DNA of 64,000 bases. It comes from Pseudomonas sp. LRP2-20. GTDB taxonomy: Bacteria > Pseudomonadota > Gammaproteobacteria > Pseudomonadales > Pseudomonadaceae. Position 1 is the stretch's first letter. Each line of letters starts with the position of its first letter. The notes below the pieces were generated by a model. That model was not told the origin of the DNA. It did not search any database and saw nothing but the letters and a program-made list of their open reading frames with translations. Shown in pieces: positions 35,680-44,514 of the stretch. The DNA lies in NCBI RefSeq assembly GCF_024349685.1, contig NZ_AP025944.1:812001-876000 (forward strand), written 5' to 3'. The translations under genes and the position numbers were made by a program.

Positions 35680-37179
35680 TCAGGCCATTTCGGCGGTGGT
35701 CACCGGCGTGCGCGGGGCGCTTTTGCAGCGCACCCAGCGCGGGCCATTCGGGCCATACACGCCGGCAGGTTCAGGGAACAGGTTGAGCAGCAGCAGGTAC
35801 AGCACACCCGCCAGGCCGAGGGTGACCGGCAGGCTCAGGTCGATGCCGCCGGCCAGGTCGCCCAGCGGACCGACGAACTGCCCCGGCAGGTTGACGAAGC
35901 ACAGGCCGACCATCGCGCTGGGGATCCACGCGCCCATGCCGCGCCAGTTCCAGCCATGCAGGAACCAGTAGTGGCCGCCACGCTGGCCGCGGGTGAACAC
36001 CTGCAGGTCGTCGGCGTGGTAGAAGCCGCGGCGGGTGATCAGGCCGAGGATCATGATCACCATCCACGGGCTGGTGCAGGTGATGATCAGCACGGCGAAG
36101 GTCGACACGCTCTGCACCAGGTTGAAGGTGAAGCGGCCGATGAAGATGAAGCCGATCGCCAGCACGCCGATCAGCAAGGTGGCACCCGCGCGGCTGAGCA
36201 GGCGCGGGAACACGCTGGACATGTCCAGGCCGGTGCCATACAGCGCGGTGGTGCCGGTGGACATGCCACCGATCACGGCAATCAGGCACACCGGCAGGAA
36301 GAACCAGCTCGGCGCTACGGCCAGCAGGCCACCCACGTAGTTGTTGGCGGCGATGTAGTCGGGTGCTTGGGTGGCCACCAGGGTGGCGGTGCACAGGCCG
36401 AACAGGAACGGGATCAGGGTGGCCACCTGGGCCGCGATCACCGCCAGCATGATGCGCGACTTTGGCGTTTGCCGCGGGATGTAGCGCGACCAGTCACCGA
36501 GGAAGGCACCGAACGACACCGGGTTGCTCATGGCCAGGATCGCCGCGCCGACAAATGCCGCCCAGAAGCCCGGCTGGCTGAGGTTGACGCTACCGGCGAA
36601 GCCCGCATCGAACGGCCCGGCGAAGGCGAAGATGCCCAGCAGGAACAGCAGGCTAGAGGCCCACACGGCGATCTTGTTGACCCACAGCATGAAGCGGAAG
36701 CCGAAGATGCACACCACCAGCACCAGCACCGCGAACAGGCCGTAGGCCAGGCCCAGGGTCAGGTCGGTTTCCGGCAGCCCGGCCAGGCGCTTGGCGCCAC
36801 CGACCAGGGCATCGCCCGAGCTCCACACCGAGAGCGAGAAGAACGCCACGGCAGTGAGCAGCGACAGGAACGAGCCGACGATGCGCCCGTGCACGCCAAA
36901 GTGCGCGCCCGACGATACTGCGTTGTTGGTGCCGTTGAGTGCCCCGAACAGGCCCATCGGCGCCAGGATCAGCGCGCCCACGCCAACGCCGAGCAGGATC
37001 GCCCAGACCCCGGCCTGGAACGACAGCCCGAACAGCACCGGGAAGCTGCCCAGCACGGCAGTGGCGAAGGTATTGGCACCGCCGAAGATCAGGCGGAACA
37101 GGTCCAGCGGGGAGGCGTCGCGTTGATCGTCAGGGATCTGCTCGACGCCATTGGTCTCGATACCGCTCGAATGGCTCAT
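35680..37179 (-). CDS. NCS1-family permease (cytosine/purine-type or related)
   Basis: A 499-residue membrane transporter with about twelve hydrophobic segments. It starts MSHSSGIETNGVEQIPDDQR. The NCS1 landmarks include LFRLIFGGANTFATAVLGSF, GANTF, and NPVSFGAFLGDWSRYIP. NCS1 members import nucleobases, allantoin, hydantoins or thiamine. The substrate here is unknown. It lies between the NTF2-like gene (start 37663) and the aldehyde dehydrogenase gene on one strand. Confidence 0.88.
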   Translation of the reverse strand: MSHSSGIETNGVEQIPDDQRDASPLDLFRLIFGGANTFATAVLGSFPVLFGLSFQAGVWAILLGVGVGALILAPMGLFGALNGTNNAVSSGAHFGVHGRIVGSFLSLLTAVAFFSLSVWSSGDALVGGAKRLAGLPETDLTLGLAYGLFAVLVLVVCIFGFRFMLWVNKIAVWASSLLFLLGIFAFAGPFDAGFAGSVNLSQPGFWAAFVGAAILAMSNPVSFGAFLGDWSRYIPRQTPKSRIMLAVIAAQVATLIPFLFGLCTATLVATQAPDYIAANNYVGGLLAVAPSWFFLPVCLIAVIGGMSTGTTALYGTGLDMSSVFPRLLSRAGATLLIGVLAIGFIFIGRFTFNLVQSVSTFAVLIITCTSPWMVIMILGLITRRGFYHADDLQVFTRGQRGGHYWFLHGWNWRGMGAWIPSAMVGLCFVNLPGQFVGPLGDLAGGIDLSLPVTLGLAGVLYLLLLNLFPEPAGVYGPNGPRWVRCKSAPRTPVTTAEMA

Positions 37180-37273
37180 GGTGATGCTCCAGCGCGGTTG
37201 TTGTAGGCCCGTCGCGTTGCGCGGGCCCTCTTGTGGGTGCGATGGCAGTGCGGCAAGGCCGCGGAAATTCGGA

Positions 37274-37663
37274 TCAGGCTGCAGTGACGACCGACAGGTG
37301 CTCGTGGCACGCCAGCCATTGCTCGCCTTGGCGGCGGAAGACGATGGTCTCGCGCTCGGCCAGCTGGTGTTCTTCACCGGCCACGCGGATGTGCGTGGCC
37401 ACGTCATGCATGAAGATCGCCACCTCGCCCTGCAGGCTCACCTGCACGTTGCTCGATTCACAGCCGAGCACGGCAAAACCCTCGGCCTGCCATTGGGCCC
37501 AGAGGTCTTCATAGGCACGGCGCGACAGCAGCGGTTGCGGCAAGGTGTGGAAGAGGAAGGTGGCGTCTTCGCTGAAGCAGGCGAAGTAGCGGGCGGTGTC
37601 GTTGCTGGCAAAGGCTTTGATGAGGTCGGCGGCGGCCTGCCGTACCTGGAGGGTCTGGTCCAC
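37274..37663 (-). CDS. SnoaL/NTF2-like (DUF4440-type) protein
   Basis: A 129-residue protein of the NTF2-like superfamily. The pattern VRQAAADLIKAFASNDTARYFACFSEDATFLF is typical of small ligand-binding or hydrolase-like SnoaL proteins. The C-terminus (ERETIVFRRQGEQWLACHEHLS) fits. The gene is first in a probable three-gene operon with the NCS1 permease and the aldehyde dehydrogenase. That suggests a role in handling the imported compound, but no reaction is assigned. Confidence 0.8.
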   Translation of the reverse strand: MDQTLQVRQAAADLIKAFASNDTARYFACFSEDATFLFHTLPQPLLSRRAYEDLWAQWQAEGFAVLGCESSNVQVSLQGEVAIFMHDVATHIRVAGEEHQLAERETIVFRRQGEQWLACHEHLSVVTAA

Positions 37664-37995
37664 GGGAGTGGCCTCACGGTTATTGTGATTGTGGTGAGCG
37701 ATTCTGGTGGGGGCGGACAGGGGGAAAAATCGCTGGCGGGAAATAATTACTTCAGAAATCTGTGAAGTGAATCGCCTGGCACAAGGCCGGCATCCACGGC
37801 CTGAAAGGTTCGGCAGGTTGCAACCAACGTAGGCGCGGATTCATCCGCGATGCGCCCGCGCGGGCGGCGTTCGATTTCACAGCAGCAAGTGGCGTGCGAA
37901 CCGAGGCCGGCGCAGGCAACCGACTGACGGTCCCCAGGCCCCCTCACCCTTGCCTACGCTGAAGCTCCCAACCTTTCGTTGCATGGAGTTCAGTC
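37664..37995. other. divergent promoter region with a diverged half-arm of the palindromic element
   Basis: This 332-base gap separates the NTF2-like operon (minus) from ycaC (plus). At 37828-37881 lies a sequence related to one arm of the long palindromic elements (CGTAGGCGCGGATTCATCCG, then TGCGCCCGCGCGGGCGGCG). No promoter elements stand out. A GGAG ribosome site precedes ycaC. Confidence 0.6.
37828..37881. repeat. solo arm related to the long palindromic element
   Basis: Aligned to the right arm of copy B, the start CGTAGG, the segment CGCGATGCGCC and the end CGCGCGGGCGGCG are conserved, while the centre differs (GGATTCATCC). It is itself a small palindrome and could be the ancestral REP-like unit of the family. 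Confidence 0.6.
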
Positions 37996-38616
37996 ATGGC
38001 CTTCCAATACAAGCGTCTGGACAAGAACAATGCCGCTGTCCTGCTGGTCGACCACCAGACCGGCCTGCTTTCACTGGTCCGCGATATCGACCCCGACCGC
38101 TTCAAGAACAACGTGCTGGCCCTTTCTGACCTGGCCAAGTACTTCAAGCTGCCGACCATCCTCACCACCAGCTTCGAAACCGGCCCCAACGGCCCGCTGG
38201 TCCCCGAACTCAAGGAGCAGTTCCCCGACGCCCCCTATATCGCCCGCCCCGGCAATATCAACGCCTGGGACAACGAAGACTTCGTCAAGGCAGTGAAAGC
38301 CACCGGCAAGAAACAGCTGCTGATCGCCGGGGTGGTCACCGAGGTCTGCGTGGCCTTCCCGGCATTGTCGGCGCTGGAGGAAGGGTTCGAGGTGTTCGTG
38401 GTCACTGACGCCTCAGGCACCTTCAACGAACTGACCCGTGATTCGGCCTGGCGGCGCATGGAGGCGGCCGGTGCCCAGCTGATGACCTGGTTCGGCGTGG
38501 CCTGCGAACTGCACCGTGACTGGCGCAACGATATCGAAGGCCTGGGCACGCTGTTCTCCAACCACATTCCGGACTACCGCAACCTGATGACCAGCTACAA
38601 CAAGCTGGCGAAGTAA
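37996..38616 (+). CDS. ycaC: YcaC-family isochorismatase-like hydrolase
   Basis: A 206-residue cysteine hydrolase of the isochorismatase fold, nearly identical to E. coli YcaC in my recollection (LDKNNAAVLLVDHQTGLLSL). Asp19 and the catalytic Cys118 (VTEVCVAF) are present. Residue 84 is Arg (YIARPGN). YcaC forms an octameric ring, and its substrate is unknown. A GGAG ribosome site precedes the ATG. A gap of 94 bases separates it from ppk2. Confidence 0.93.
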   Translation: MAFQYKRLDKNNAAVLLVDHQTGLLSLVRDIDPDRFKNNVLALSDLAKYFKLPTILTTSFETGPNGPLVPELKEQFPDAPYIARPGNINAWDNEDFVKAVKATGKKQLLIAGVVTEVCVAFPALSALEEGFEVFVVTDASGTFNELTRDSAWRRMEAAGAQLMTWFGVACELHRDWRNDIEGLGTLFSNHIPDYRNLMTSYNKLAK

Positions 38617-38710
38617 GGGCGTCAGGGCGCGGCAACTTGCCTGACAAGCGAAACGGCAAATCGCCATGGATCGACCATACTGACTCTTCATTCGCCCTCA
38701 GGAGAGTGCC

Positions 38711-39529
38711 ATGGCCAAGCCGTCCAGGAAAAAAGACCCGAAAGATCAATCGGAAAAGCTGGGCGGCAAGGCCTATGAACAGGCGCTCAAGAAGCTGCAC
38801 GTTGAACTCGTGAAATTGCAGGAGTGGGTCGTGGCCAAGGGCCTGAAGGTCTGCATCGTGTTCGAGGGCCGCGATGGTGCTGGCAAGGGGGGCACCATCA
38901 AGGCCATCACCGAGCGGGTCAGCCCCCGGGTGTTCCGTGTGGTGGCACTGCCGGCACCGACCGAGCGGGAAAAGACCCAGATGTACGTGCAACGCTACCT
39001 GCGCCATCTGCCTGCCGCGGGTGAAGTGGTGATCTTCGACCGCAGCTGGTACAACCGCGCCGGTGTCGAGCGGGTGATGGGGTTCTGCAGTGAAGAGCAA
39101 AGCGCCAAGTTCCTCAGCGTGGTACCGCTGTTCGAGAAGATGATGGTCGAGTCGGGGATCATCCTCATCAAGTACTGGCTCGAAGTCAGCGCCGAGGAGC
39201 AGACCCGGCGCCTGCAGGACCGTATCAACGATGGGCGCAAGCTGTGGAAGCTGTCGCCCATGGACCTCAAGTCCTACACCCGCTGGGACGACTACACCCG
39301 CGCCCGTGACGACATGTTCGCCGCCTCGGATTCGTCCTGGGCGCCCTGGTTCATGGCGCATTCCGACGACAAGCGCCGCGCCCGGCTGAATATCGTCAGC
39401 CACATGCTGTCGCGCATCCCGTACAAGGACATCACCCGCGACGCGGTGGTGAAGCTGCCCAAGCGCGGCAAGATCGGCAAATACAAGGCCGTGCCTTATC
39501 CGTTCAAAGTGGTCGAAGAACGTTTCTGA
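38711..39529 (+). CDS. polyphosphate kinase 2 (PPK2 family)
   Basis: A 272-residue kinase that transfers phosphate between polyphosphate and nucleotides. Walker A (GRDGAGKGG) is at residues 53-61. The Walker B/lid-proximal segment VVIFDRSWYNRAGVERVMGF lies near residue 112. The C-terminus has the family's RLNIVSHMLSRIPYKD. It is a single-domain form. The ATG at 38711 has GGAGAG upstream. Only 35 bases separate it from the antiporter gene, so co-transcription with the membrane operon is possible. Confidence 0.92.
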   Translation: MAKPSRKKDPKDQSEKLGGKAYEQALKKLHVELVKLQEWVVAKGLKVCIVFEGRDGAGKGGTIKAITERVSPRVFRVVALPAPTEREKTQMYVQRYLRHLPAAGEVVIFDRSWYNRAGVERVMGFCSEEQSAKFLSVVPLFEKMMVESGIILIKYWLEVSAEEQTRRLQDRINDGRKLWKLSPMDLKSYTRWDDYTRARDDMFAASDSSWAPWFMAHSDDKRRARLNIVSHMLSRIPYKDITRDAVVKLPKRGKIGKYKAVPYPFKVVEERF

Positions 39530-39564
39530 CCCCTCCCGGCTGTGCCTAGCAAGGGTGCGAACTT

Positions 39565-40797
39565 ATGCCTCATGACGGCAGCCTGCTGCAGGCGACGGTA
39601 GTGTTCCTGCTGGCCGTGGTGCTTCTGGTGCCATTGGCGCAACGTTTGAAAATGGGCGCGGTGCCCGGTTATCTGCTGGCCGGGATCCTGATCGGGCCCT
39701 CGGTGCTGGGCCTGCTGGGTAACCCCGACAACGTCGCCCGCCTGTCGGAGATGGGCGTGGTCATGCTGCTGTTCGTGATTGGCCTGGAGCTGTCGCCGCG
39801 ACGGCTGTGGACCATGCGCAGGGCGTTGTTCGGCGTGGGCTCGCTGCAGGTGGGGCTGACGGCGGTGGTGCTGGGCCTGCTGGCCTGCTTCCTGTTTGAT
39901 CAATCGAAAGCGGCGGCCATCGTGCTCGGCCTGGGGCTGGCGCTGTCATCGACGGCCTTTGGCCTGCAGGTGCTGGCCGAGCGCAAGGACCTGGGCAAGC
40001 CGCACGGTCGCCTGGCCGTCGCCATCCTGCTGTTCCAGGACATTGCCGCCATTCCGCTGATTGCCGTGGTGCCGTTGCTCGGTGGTGATGTGAGCACCGC
40101 CGACGAAGGCAGCTGGCCGCTGCTGGCCGTGGCAGCGGGTATTGGTGTGCTGATTGTGTTTGGCCGCTACCTGTTGACCCCGGTATTCAAATGGACGGTC
40201 GGTTCGGGCTTGCCCGAACTGTCCACCGCCACCGCCTTGCTGGTGGTGCTGGGCACCGCCTGGTTGATGGAGCACGTGGGCGTATCCATGGCCCTGGGGG
40301 CTTTCCTGGCCGGTGTGATCATGGCCGAGTCGCCCTTCCGGCATGAACTGGAAACCCAGATCGAACCGCTCAAGGGCCTGTTGCTCGGGCTGTTCTTCGT
40401 CGGCGTCGGCATGAGCGCCGACTTGCAGCTGCTGTTCGGCATGCCCTTGATCGTGCTGGGGCTGACGTTGCTGCTGGTGGTGATCAAGCTGCCGCTGCTG
40501 TTGGCGCTGGGGCGCACGGTGGGCGGCCTCAATCGTGCCCAGGCACTGTGCCTGGCGGTGGTGCTGGCGTCCGGTGGCGAGTTTGCCTTCGTGGTATTCA
40601 ACCTGGCGCTGGATCACCAGGTACTGACCCAGCAGGTGCACGACCTGCTGGTGCTTGCCATCACCCTGTCGATGGCGGTGGTGCCATTGGTGATGATGGC
40701 GCTGGCGCGGCAACTGAGAGAAGACGACAGCCCGCAACCGACAGCGGAAGCAGGCTCTGATTCGCGCCGTGATGGCGCGCCTGACGTTCGGAGGTGA
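39565..40797 (+). CDS. CPA2-family cation/proton antiporter, KefB-like, without regulatory domain
   Basis: A 410-residue membrane transporter with about twelve hydrophobic segments. The N-terminus (VPGYLLAGILIGPSVLGLLG) and LSSTAFGLQVLAERKDLGKPHG, AVAILLFQDIAAIPL are classic for KefB/KefC-type CPA2 transporters. It ends in a short hydrophilic tail and lacks the C-terminal RCK/TrkA_N nucleotide-binding domain of KefB/C. The coupling ion (K+ or Na+ with H+) is unknown. It is followed by the AI-2E permease gene after 3 bases. Confidence 0.9.
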   Translation: MPHDGSLLQATVVFLLAVVLLVPLAQRLKMGAVPGYLLAGILIGPSVLGLLGNPDNVARLSEMGVVMLLFVIGLELSPRRLWTMRRALFGVGSLQVGLTAVVLGLLACFLFDQSKAAAIVLGLGLALSSTAFGLQVLAERKDLGKPHGRLAVAILLFQDIAAIPLIAVVPLLGGDVSTADEGSWPLLAVAAGIGVLIVFGRYLLTPVFKWTVGSGLPELSTATALLVVLGTAWLMEHVGVSMALGAFLAGVIMAESPFRHELETQIEPLKGLLLGLFFVGVGMSADLQLLFGMPLIVLGLTLLLVVIKLPLLLALGRTVGGLNRAQALCLAVVLASGGEFAFVVFNLALDHQVLTQQVHDLLVLAITLSMAVVPLVMMALARQLREDDSPQPTAEAGSDSRRDGAPDVRR

Positions 40798-40800
40798 AGC

Positions 40801-41898
40801 ATGCAGCCGAGTTTGAAGCTGGACAGCGCCGTGTCGCGGGGCTTGCTCGACGTGCTGATCAAGGCGGGGCTGGTGGCCGCCCTGGTGGTTTTCTCCTTCC
40901 AGGTATTCCAGCCGTTCCTGGAGCTGATGCTGTGGTCGGTGATTCTCGCGGTGACGCTTTATCCGTTGTACTTGCGCATCAAGCGCGGCACCGGCATCAA
41001 GGATGGCTATGCGGCAACCTTGGTGGTGCTGTTGGTGCTGATCGTATTGCTGGTGCCGATCTACCTGGTGGTGATGTCCATCGGCGAGTCGGTGGACAGC
41101 ATCGTGACATTGCTCAAGAGCGGCGCCTGGAGTGTGCCGGCACCGCCTGAATCGGTGGCGGCCTGGCCGCTGATCGGGCCCAAGGTCCATGCGCTATGGC
41201 TGTCAGCCTCGGAAAACCTCGCGCATGTGCTCAACCAGTGGATGCCGCAGCTGAAGGGGGCCGGGCGCACCGTGCTGGGTGCTGCGGCCAGTGCCGGTGG
41301 CGCCTTCCTGCTGTTCGTGGGGGCGATTATCGTCTCGGGCATCATCATGGCCTTTGGTGATCGTGGCGAGGTCGCCGCGCAGCGCATTGCCATGCGTGTC
41401 TCCGGCGAAGAGCGTGGCAAACCGCTTGCCAGGCTGTGCACCGCGACCATTCGCGCCGTTGCCCAGGGCGTCATCGGCATCGCCTTCATCCAGATGCTGC
41501 TGATCGGTGTCGGCTTCGTGATCAAGGGCGTGCCAGGCGCCGGCATGCTGGCCATCGTCATCCTCATGCTGGGGATTGCCCAGGCCCCGGCGACCCTGGT
41601 CACGGTGCCGGTGATCATCTACGTGTTCAATGCCGAGGGCTTCACCGTTGCGACCATCATCTTCGCCATCTACACCTTCGTCGCCGGGCTGGCTGACAAC
41701 GTGCTCAAGCCACTGCTGCTGGGGCGCGGGGTGGATGTGCCGATGCCGGTGGTGCTGATCGGGGCGTTGGGTGGCATGGTGGTCAAGGGCATCATCGGGC
41801 TGTTCATCGGCCCGGTGATCCTCGGCGTGACCTACGTGTTGTTCTGGCAATGGGTCGCGTTGCAGGTGCCGGAGCAACCGGCGCCACCTGCGGCCTGA
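40801..41898 (+). CDS. AI-2E-family transporter (PerM/YdiK-like)
   Basis: A 365-residue inner-membrane protein with about eight hydrophobic segments. The hydrophilic central part and the C-terminal VTVPVIIYVFNAEGF and KPLLLGRGVDVPMPVVLIGALGG segments are typical of the AI-2E/PerM family. Despite the name, most members are not shown to export autoinducer-2, and some act as Na+ or Li+/H+ antiporters. It is packed between the CPA2 antiporter and the OprM-like gene with tiny gaps. Confidence 0.9.
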   Translation: MQPSLKLDSAVSRGLLDVLIKAGLVAALVVFSFQVFQPFLELMLWSVILAVTLYPLYLRIKRGTGIKDGYAATLVVLLVLIVLLVPIYLVVMSIGESVDSIVTLLKSGAWSVPAPPESVAAWPLIGPKVHALWLSASENLAHVLNQWMPQLKGAGRTVLGAAASAGGAFLLFVGAIIVSGIIMAFGDRGEVAAQRIAMRVSGEERGKPLARLCTATIRAVAQGVIGIAFIQMLLIGVGFVIKGVPGAGMLAIVILMLGIAQAPATLVTVPVIIYVFNAEGFTVATIIFAIYTFVAGLADNVLKPLLLGRGVDVPMPVVLIGALGGMVVKGIIGLFIGPVILGVTYVLFWQWVALQVPEQPAPPAA

Positions 41899-41911
41899 GC
41901 CAGGGCCTGCC

Positions 41912-43426
41912 ATGGCCAATCTTTGCTATGGAATAGGGGTGCTGCTGGTCCTGGCCGGCTGTACCCAGGTCGGCCCGGATTTCGAAAAGCCCCAGGACCC
42001 ATGGCTGGACAGCTGGAGTACGCCCCTGCTGGAGCAGGCCGGGCGTAGCGCCGCCACGCCAGACCTGCGGCAGTGGTGGGCAGTGTTCGCCGACCCGACG
42101 CTGGATGCGCTGATTGCCGAAGCCGACGCCAATAACAGCAACCTGCGCGTGGCGGGCCTGCGCATCGCCGAGGCCAGGGCACAGCTGGCCATCGTGCAGA
42201 CCGGGCGTTATCCACAGCTGCAGCAGCTGCGTGCGCAGAGCCTGTACCTGAAGCAGGACCAGTCTGGCACTTCCACTGCCCGTGACTCGGTGTTCTGGCA
42301 GTCCAGCGCAGGCTTCGACATCGGCTGGGAAATCGACTTCTGGGGCCGTTTCAGCCGCGCCATCGAGAGCGCCGATGCGGTCTACTTCGCCTCCCAGGCC
42401 AACTACGCCGATGCCATGTTGCTGATGCGTGCGCAGGTGGCCGATACCTACTTCGCCCTGCGCACCGCCGAGGCACGGCTGGATATCGCACAGGACAACG
42501 CCAAGCGCCAGGCGCGCAGCCTGCAGATCACCGAGCGGCTGTTCCGGCATGGTGAGAACGACGAACTTGACTGGCAGCAGGCGCGTACCCAGTACCTGGC
42601 GACCCTGGCCACCATCCCCGAGTTCGAAAACCAGCTCAATGCCTTGCGCAACGTGCTCTGCGCGCTGCTGGGCAGGCCACCGGGGCCGCTGCCCGAGCTG
42701 GACGCGCGCCATGGGCAGTTGCCATTGCCGGACCGTGCGGTGTTGCAGGACGTGCCTGCCAGCCTGCTGCAACGGCGCCCGGACATCCGCGCCGCCGAAC
42801 AGGCGGTGGCGGCGCAATCGGCGCTGGTGGGCGTGGCCGAGGCAGACCTGTATCCACAGCTGAGCCTGCTGGGCAGCATTGGCTGGACCTTCCTGTCGGC
42901 CAACCACCTGCCCAACACCTTCGACCTGGCGGCGGGGCCGAGCCTGATCTGGAACCCGTTCGACTACGGCCGGCGCAAGAACGCCGTGCGGGTCGAGGAC
43001 GCCCGCCTGCAGCAATTGATCGAGCTGTATCACCAGAGCGTGCGCGAAGCTGCACGTGAGGCCGACGACGCTGCCAGCGGCCTGGTGCGCTCGCTGCAAA
43101 GCGCCCACATTCGCCAGGATGCCTCGCAGGCCGCCCAGCGTTCGCTGACCCTGGCCAGTTCGCAGTACCAGGAAGGCTTTGCCGACTTCCAGCGCGTGCT
43201 CGATGCCCAGCAGCTGCTGTTGCAGCAGCAGGATGGCTACCTGGTCAGCCGTGGCAATGCGATGAGCAGCCTGGTGAGCTTGTACAAGGCGCTGGGCGGC
43301 GGCTGGGACAACCGCCGCAAGCCGATCGACCCTGTCACCCGCCAGACCATGCAAAACCGTACCGATTGGGGCGACCTGCTTGACGAGCCGGCCCCTACCG
43401 CCCCCCAACAAGGTGAGCCGAAATGA
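41912..43426 (+). CDS. outer-membrane efflux lipoprotein (NodT/OprM type)
   Basis: A 504-residue TolC-like outer-membrane factor. The signal peptide ends with a lipobox LAGC near residue 17, so the protein is lipidated. Two long helical repeats of the TolC fold are seen, including SFVDL-like segments (GFDIGWEIDFWGRFSRAIES and RRPDIRAAEQAVAAQSALVG). It forms the outer channel of a tripartite pump with the next two genes. It overlaps the HlyD gene by 4 bases (ATGA). Confidence 0.92.
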   Translation: MANLCYGIGVLLVLAGCTQVGPDFEKPQDPWLDSWSTPLLEQAGRSAATPDLRQWWAVFADPTLDALIAEADANNSNLRVAGLRIAEARAQLAIVQTGRYPQLQQLRAQSLYLKQDQSGTSTARDSVFWQSSAGFDIGWEIDFWGRFSRAIESADAVYFASQANYADAMLLMRAQVADTYFALRTAEARLDIAQDNAKRQARSLQITERLFRHGENDELDWQQARTQYLATLATIPEFENQLNALRNVLCALLGRPPGPLPELDARHGQLPLPDRAVLQDVPASLLQRRPDIRAAEQAVAAQSALVGVAEADLYPQLSLLGSIGWTFLSANHLPNTFDLAAGPSLIWNPFDYGRRKNAVRVEDARLQQLIELYHQSVREAAREADDAASGLVRSLQSAHIRQDASQAAQRSLTLASSQYQEGFADFQRVLDAQQLLLQQQDGYLVSRGNAMSSLVSLYKALGGGWDNRRKPIDPVTRQTMQNRTDWGDLLDEPAPTAPQQGEPK

Positions 43427-44514
43427 GTGACGCCGCGGACACACCGCCAGCCCCTGATCGTGGCATGCGCTGGGTGCTGATACTGATCGTCGTCAGCCTG
43501 GTCTGGTACCTGCTGGCCGACCGTTTCACCCCCTATACCCAACAAGCCCGGCTGCAGGCCTACGTGGTACCGGTGGCCGCCGAAGTGGCCGGGCAGATCA
43601 AGCGTGTGGCGGTGGGCAACAACCAGGAAGTGCGCCAGGGCGATGTGCTGTTCGAACTCGACCAGGAGCAGTACCGCATCGCCCTGGCCCGCGCCGAAGC
43701 CGACCTGGACACCGTGCGCCGGCAGATCGGCGCCAGTACCGCCGGCATCGACTCGGCCCAGGCCGCGTTGGTGGCGGCCCAGGCCAACGAACGCAAGGCG
43801 CGCCAGGATGCCGAACGGCTCAAGCGGCTGATTGACGAAGACCCGGGCACGGTGTCGGTCCGCCGCCTGGAAGGCGCGCAGGCTACCCGTGATCAGGCCA
43901 TCAGCCAGGTGGCAGCCGCCCGCGCTGAAGTGCAGCGGGCCCGTGAGCAGCAGGGCGGCGCCGACACCGACAACGCGCAACTGCGCAGCGCCGCAGCCAA
44001 TGTGGAAAAGGCCCGCCTGGACCTGGCCCGCACGGTGGTGCGGGCCGATGCCAACGGCTTGATTACCGACTTGCGCACCGACGTGGGCCACTATGTCGGT
44101 GCCGGCAGCCCGATGATGACCCTGATCACCATCCACGACGTGTGGATAAGTGCCGACATGACCGAGAACAACCTCGGCCGCCTGCGCCCCGGTGCGCCCG
44201 TGTTGGTGGTGCTCGACGCCCTGCCCGGTACGGTACTGAAAGGGCAGGTTCGCAGTATCGGCTATGGCGTGAGCGTCGGCCAGCCGGCGCCGCCAGGCAG
44301 CTTGCCGACCGTGCAGAACAGCCGCGACTGGCTGCGCTCGGCGCAGCGCTTCCCGGTGATCGTCGAACTCGATCGCGATCAGCTGGCCGACAAGTCTGGC
44401 TTGCGTGTGGGCGGGCAGGCCGAAGTCATGGCCTTGCCCAGCGAAGGTAACCCGCTGAACCTGCTGGGCCGTGTGTTCATGTGGCTGATGAGCTGGCTGT
44501 CCTATGCCTATTGA
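43423..44514 (+). CDS. HlyD/EmrA-family membrane-fusion protein
   Basis: A 363-residue periplasmic adaptor. One N-terminal membrane helix (WVLILIVVSLVWYLLADRF) is followed by the biotinyl/lipoyl domain halves (VAAEVAGQIKRVAVGNNQEV and later TVVRADANGLITDLRTDVG). Between them is a coiled-coil hairpin. It links the DUF2955 inner-membrane pump to the OprM-like channel. It overlaps both neighbours (4 and 11 bases), showing a tightly coupled operon. Confidence 0.92.
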   Translation: MSDAADTPPAPDRGMRWVLILIVVSLVWYLLADRFTPYTQQARLQAYVVPVAAEVAGQIKRVAVGNNQEVRQGDVLFELDQEQYRIALARAEADLDTVRRQIGASTAGIDSAQAALVAAQANERKARQDAERLKRLIDEDPGTVSVRRLEGAQATRDQAISQVAAARAEVQRAREQQGGADTDNAQLRSAAANVEKARLDLARTVVRADANGLITDLRTDVGHYVGAGSPMMTLITIHDVWISADMTENNLGRLRPGAPVLVVLDALPGTVLKGQVRSIGYGVSVGQPAPPGSLPTVQNSRDWLRSAQRFPVIVELDRDQLADKSGLRVGGQAEVMALPSEGNPLNLLGRVFMWLMSWLSYAY

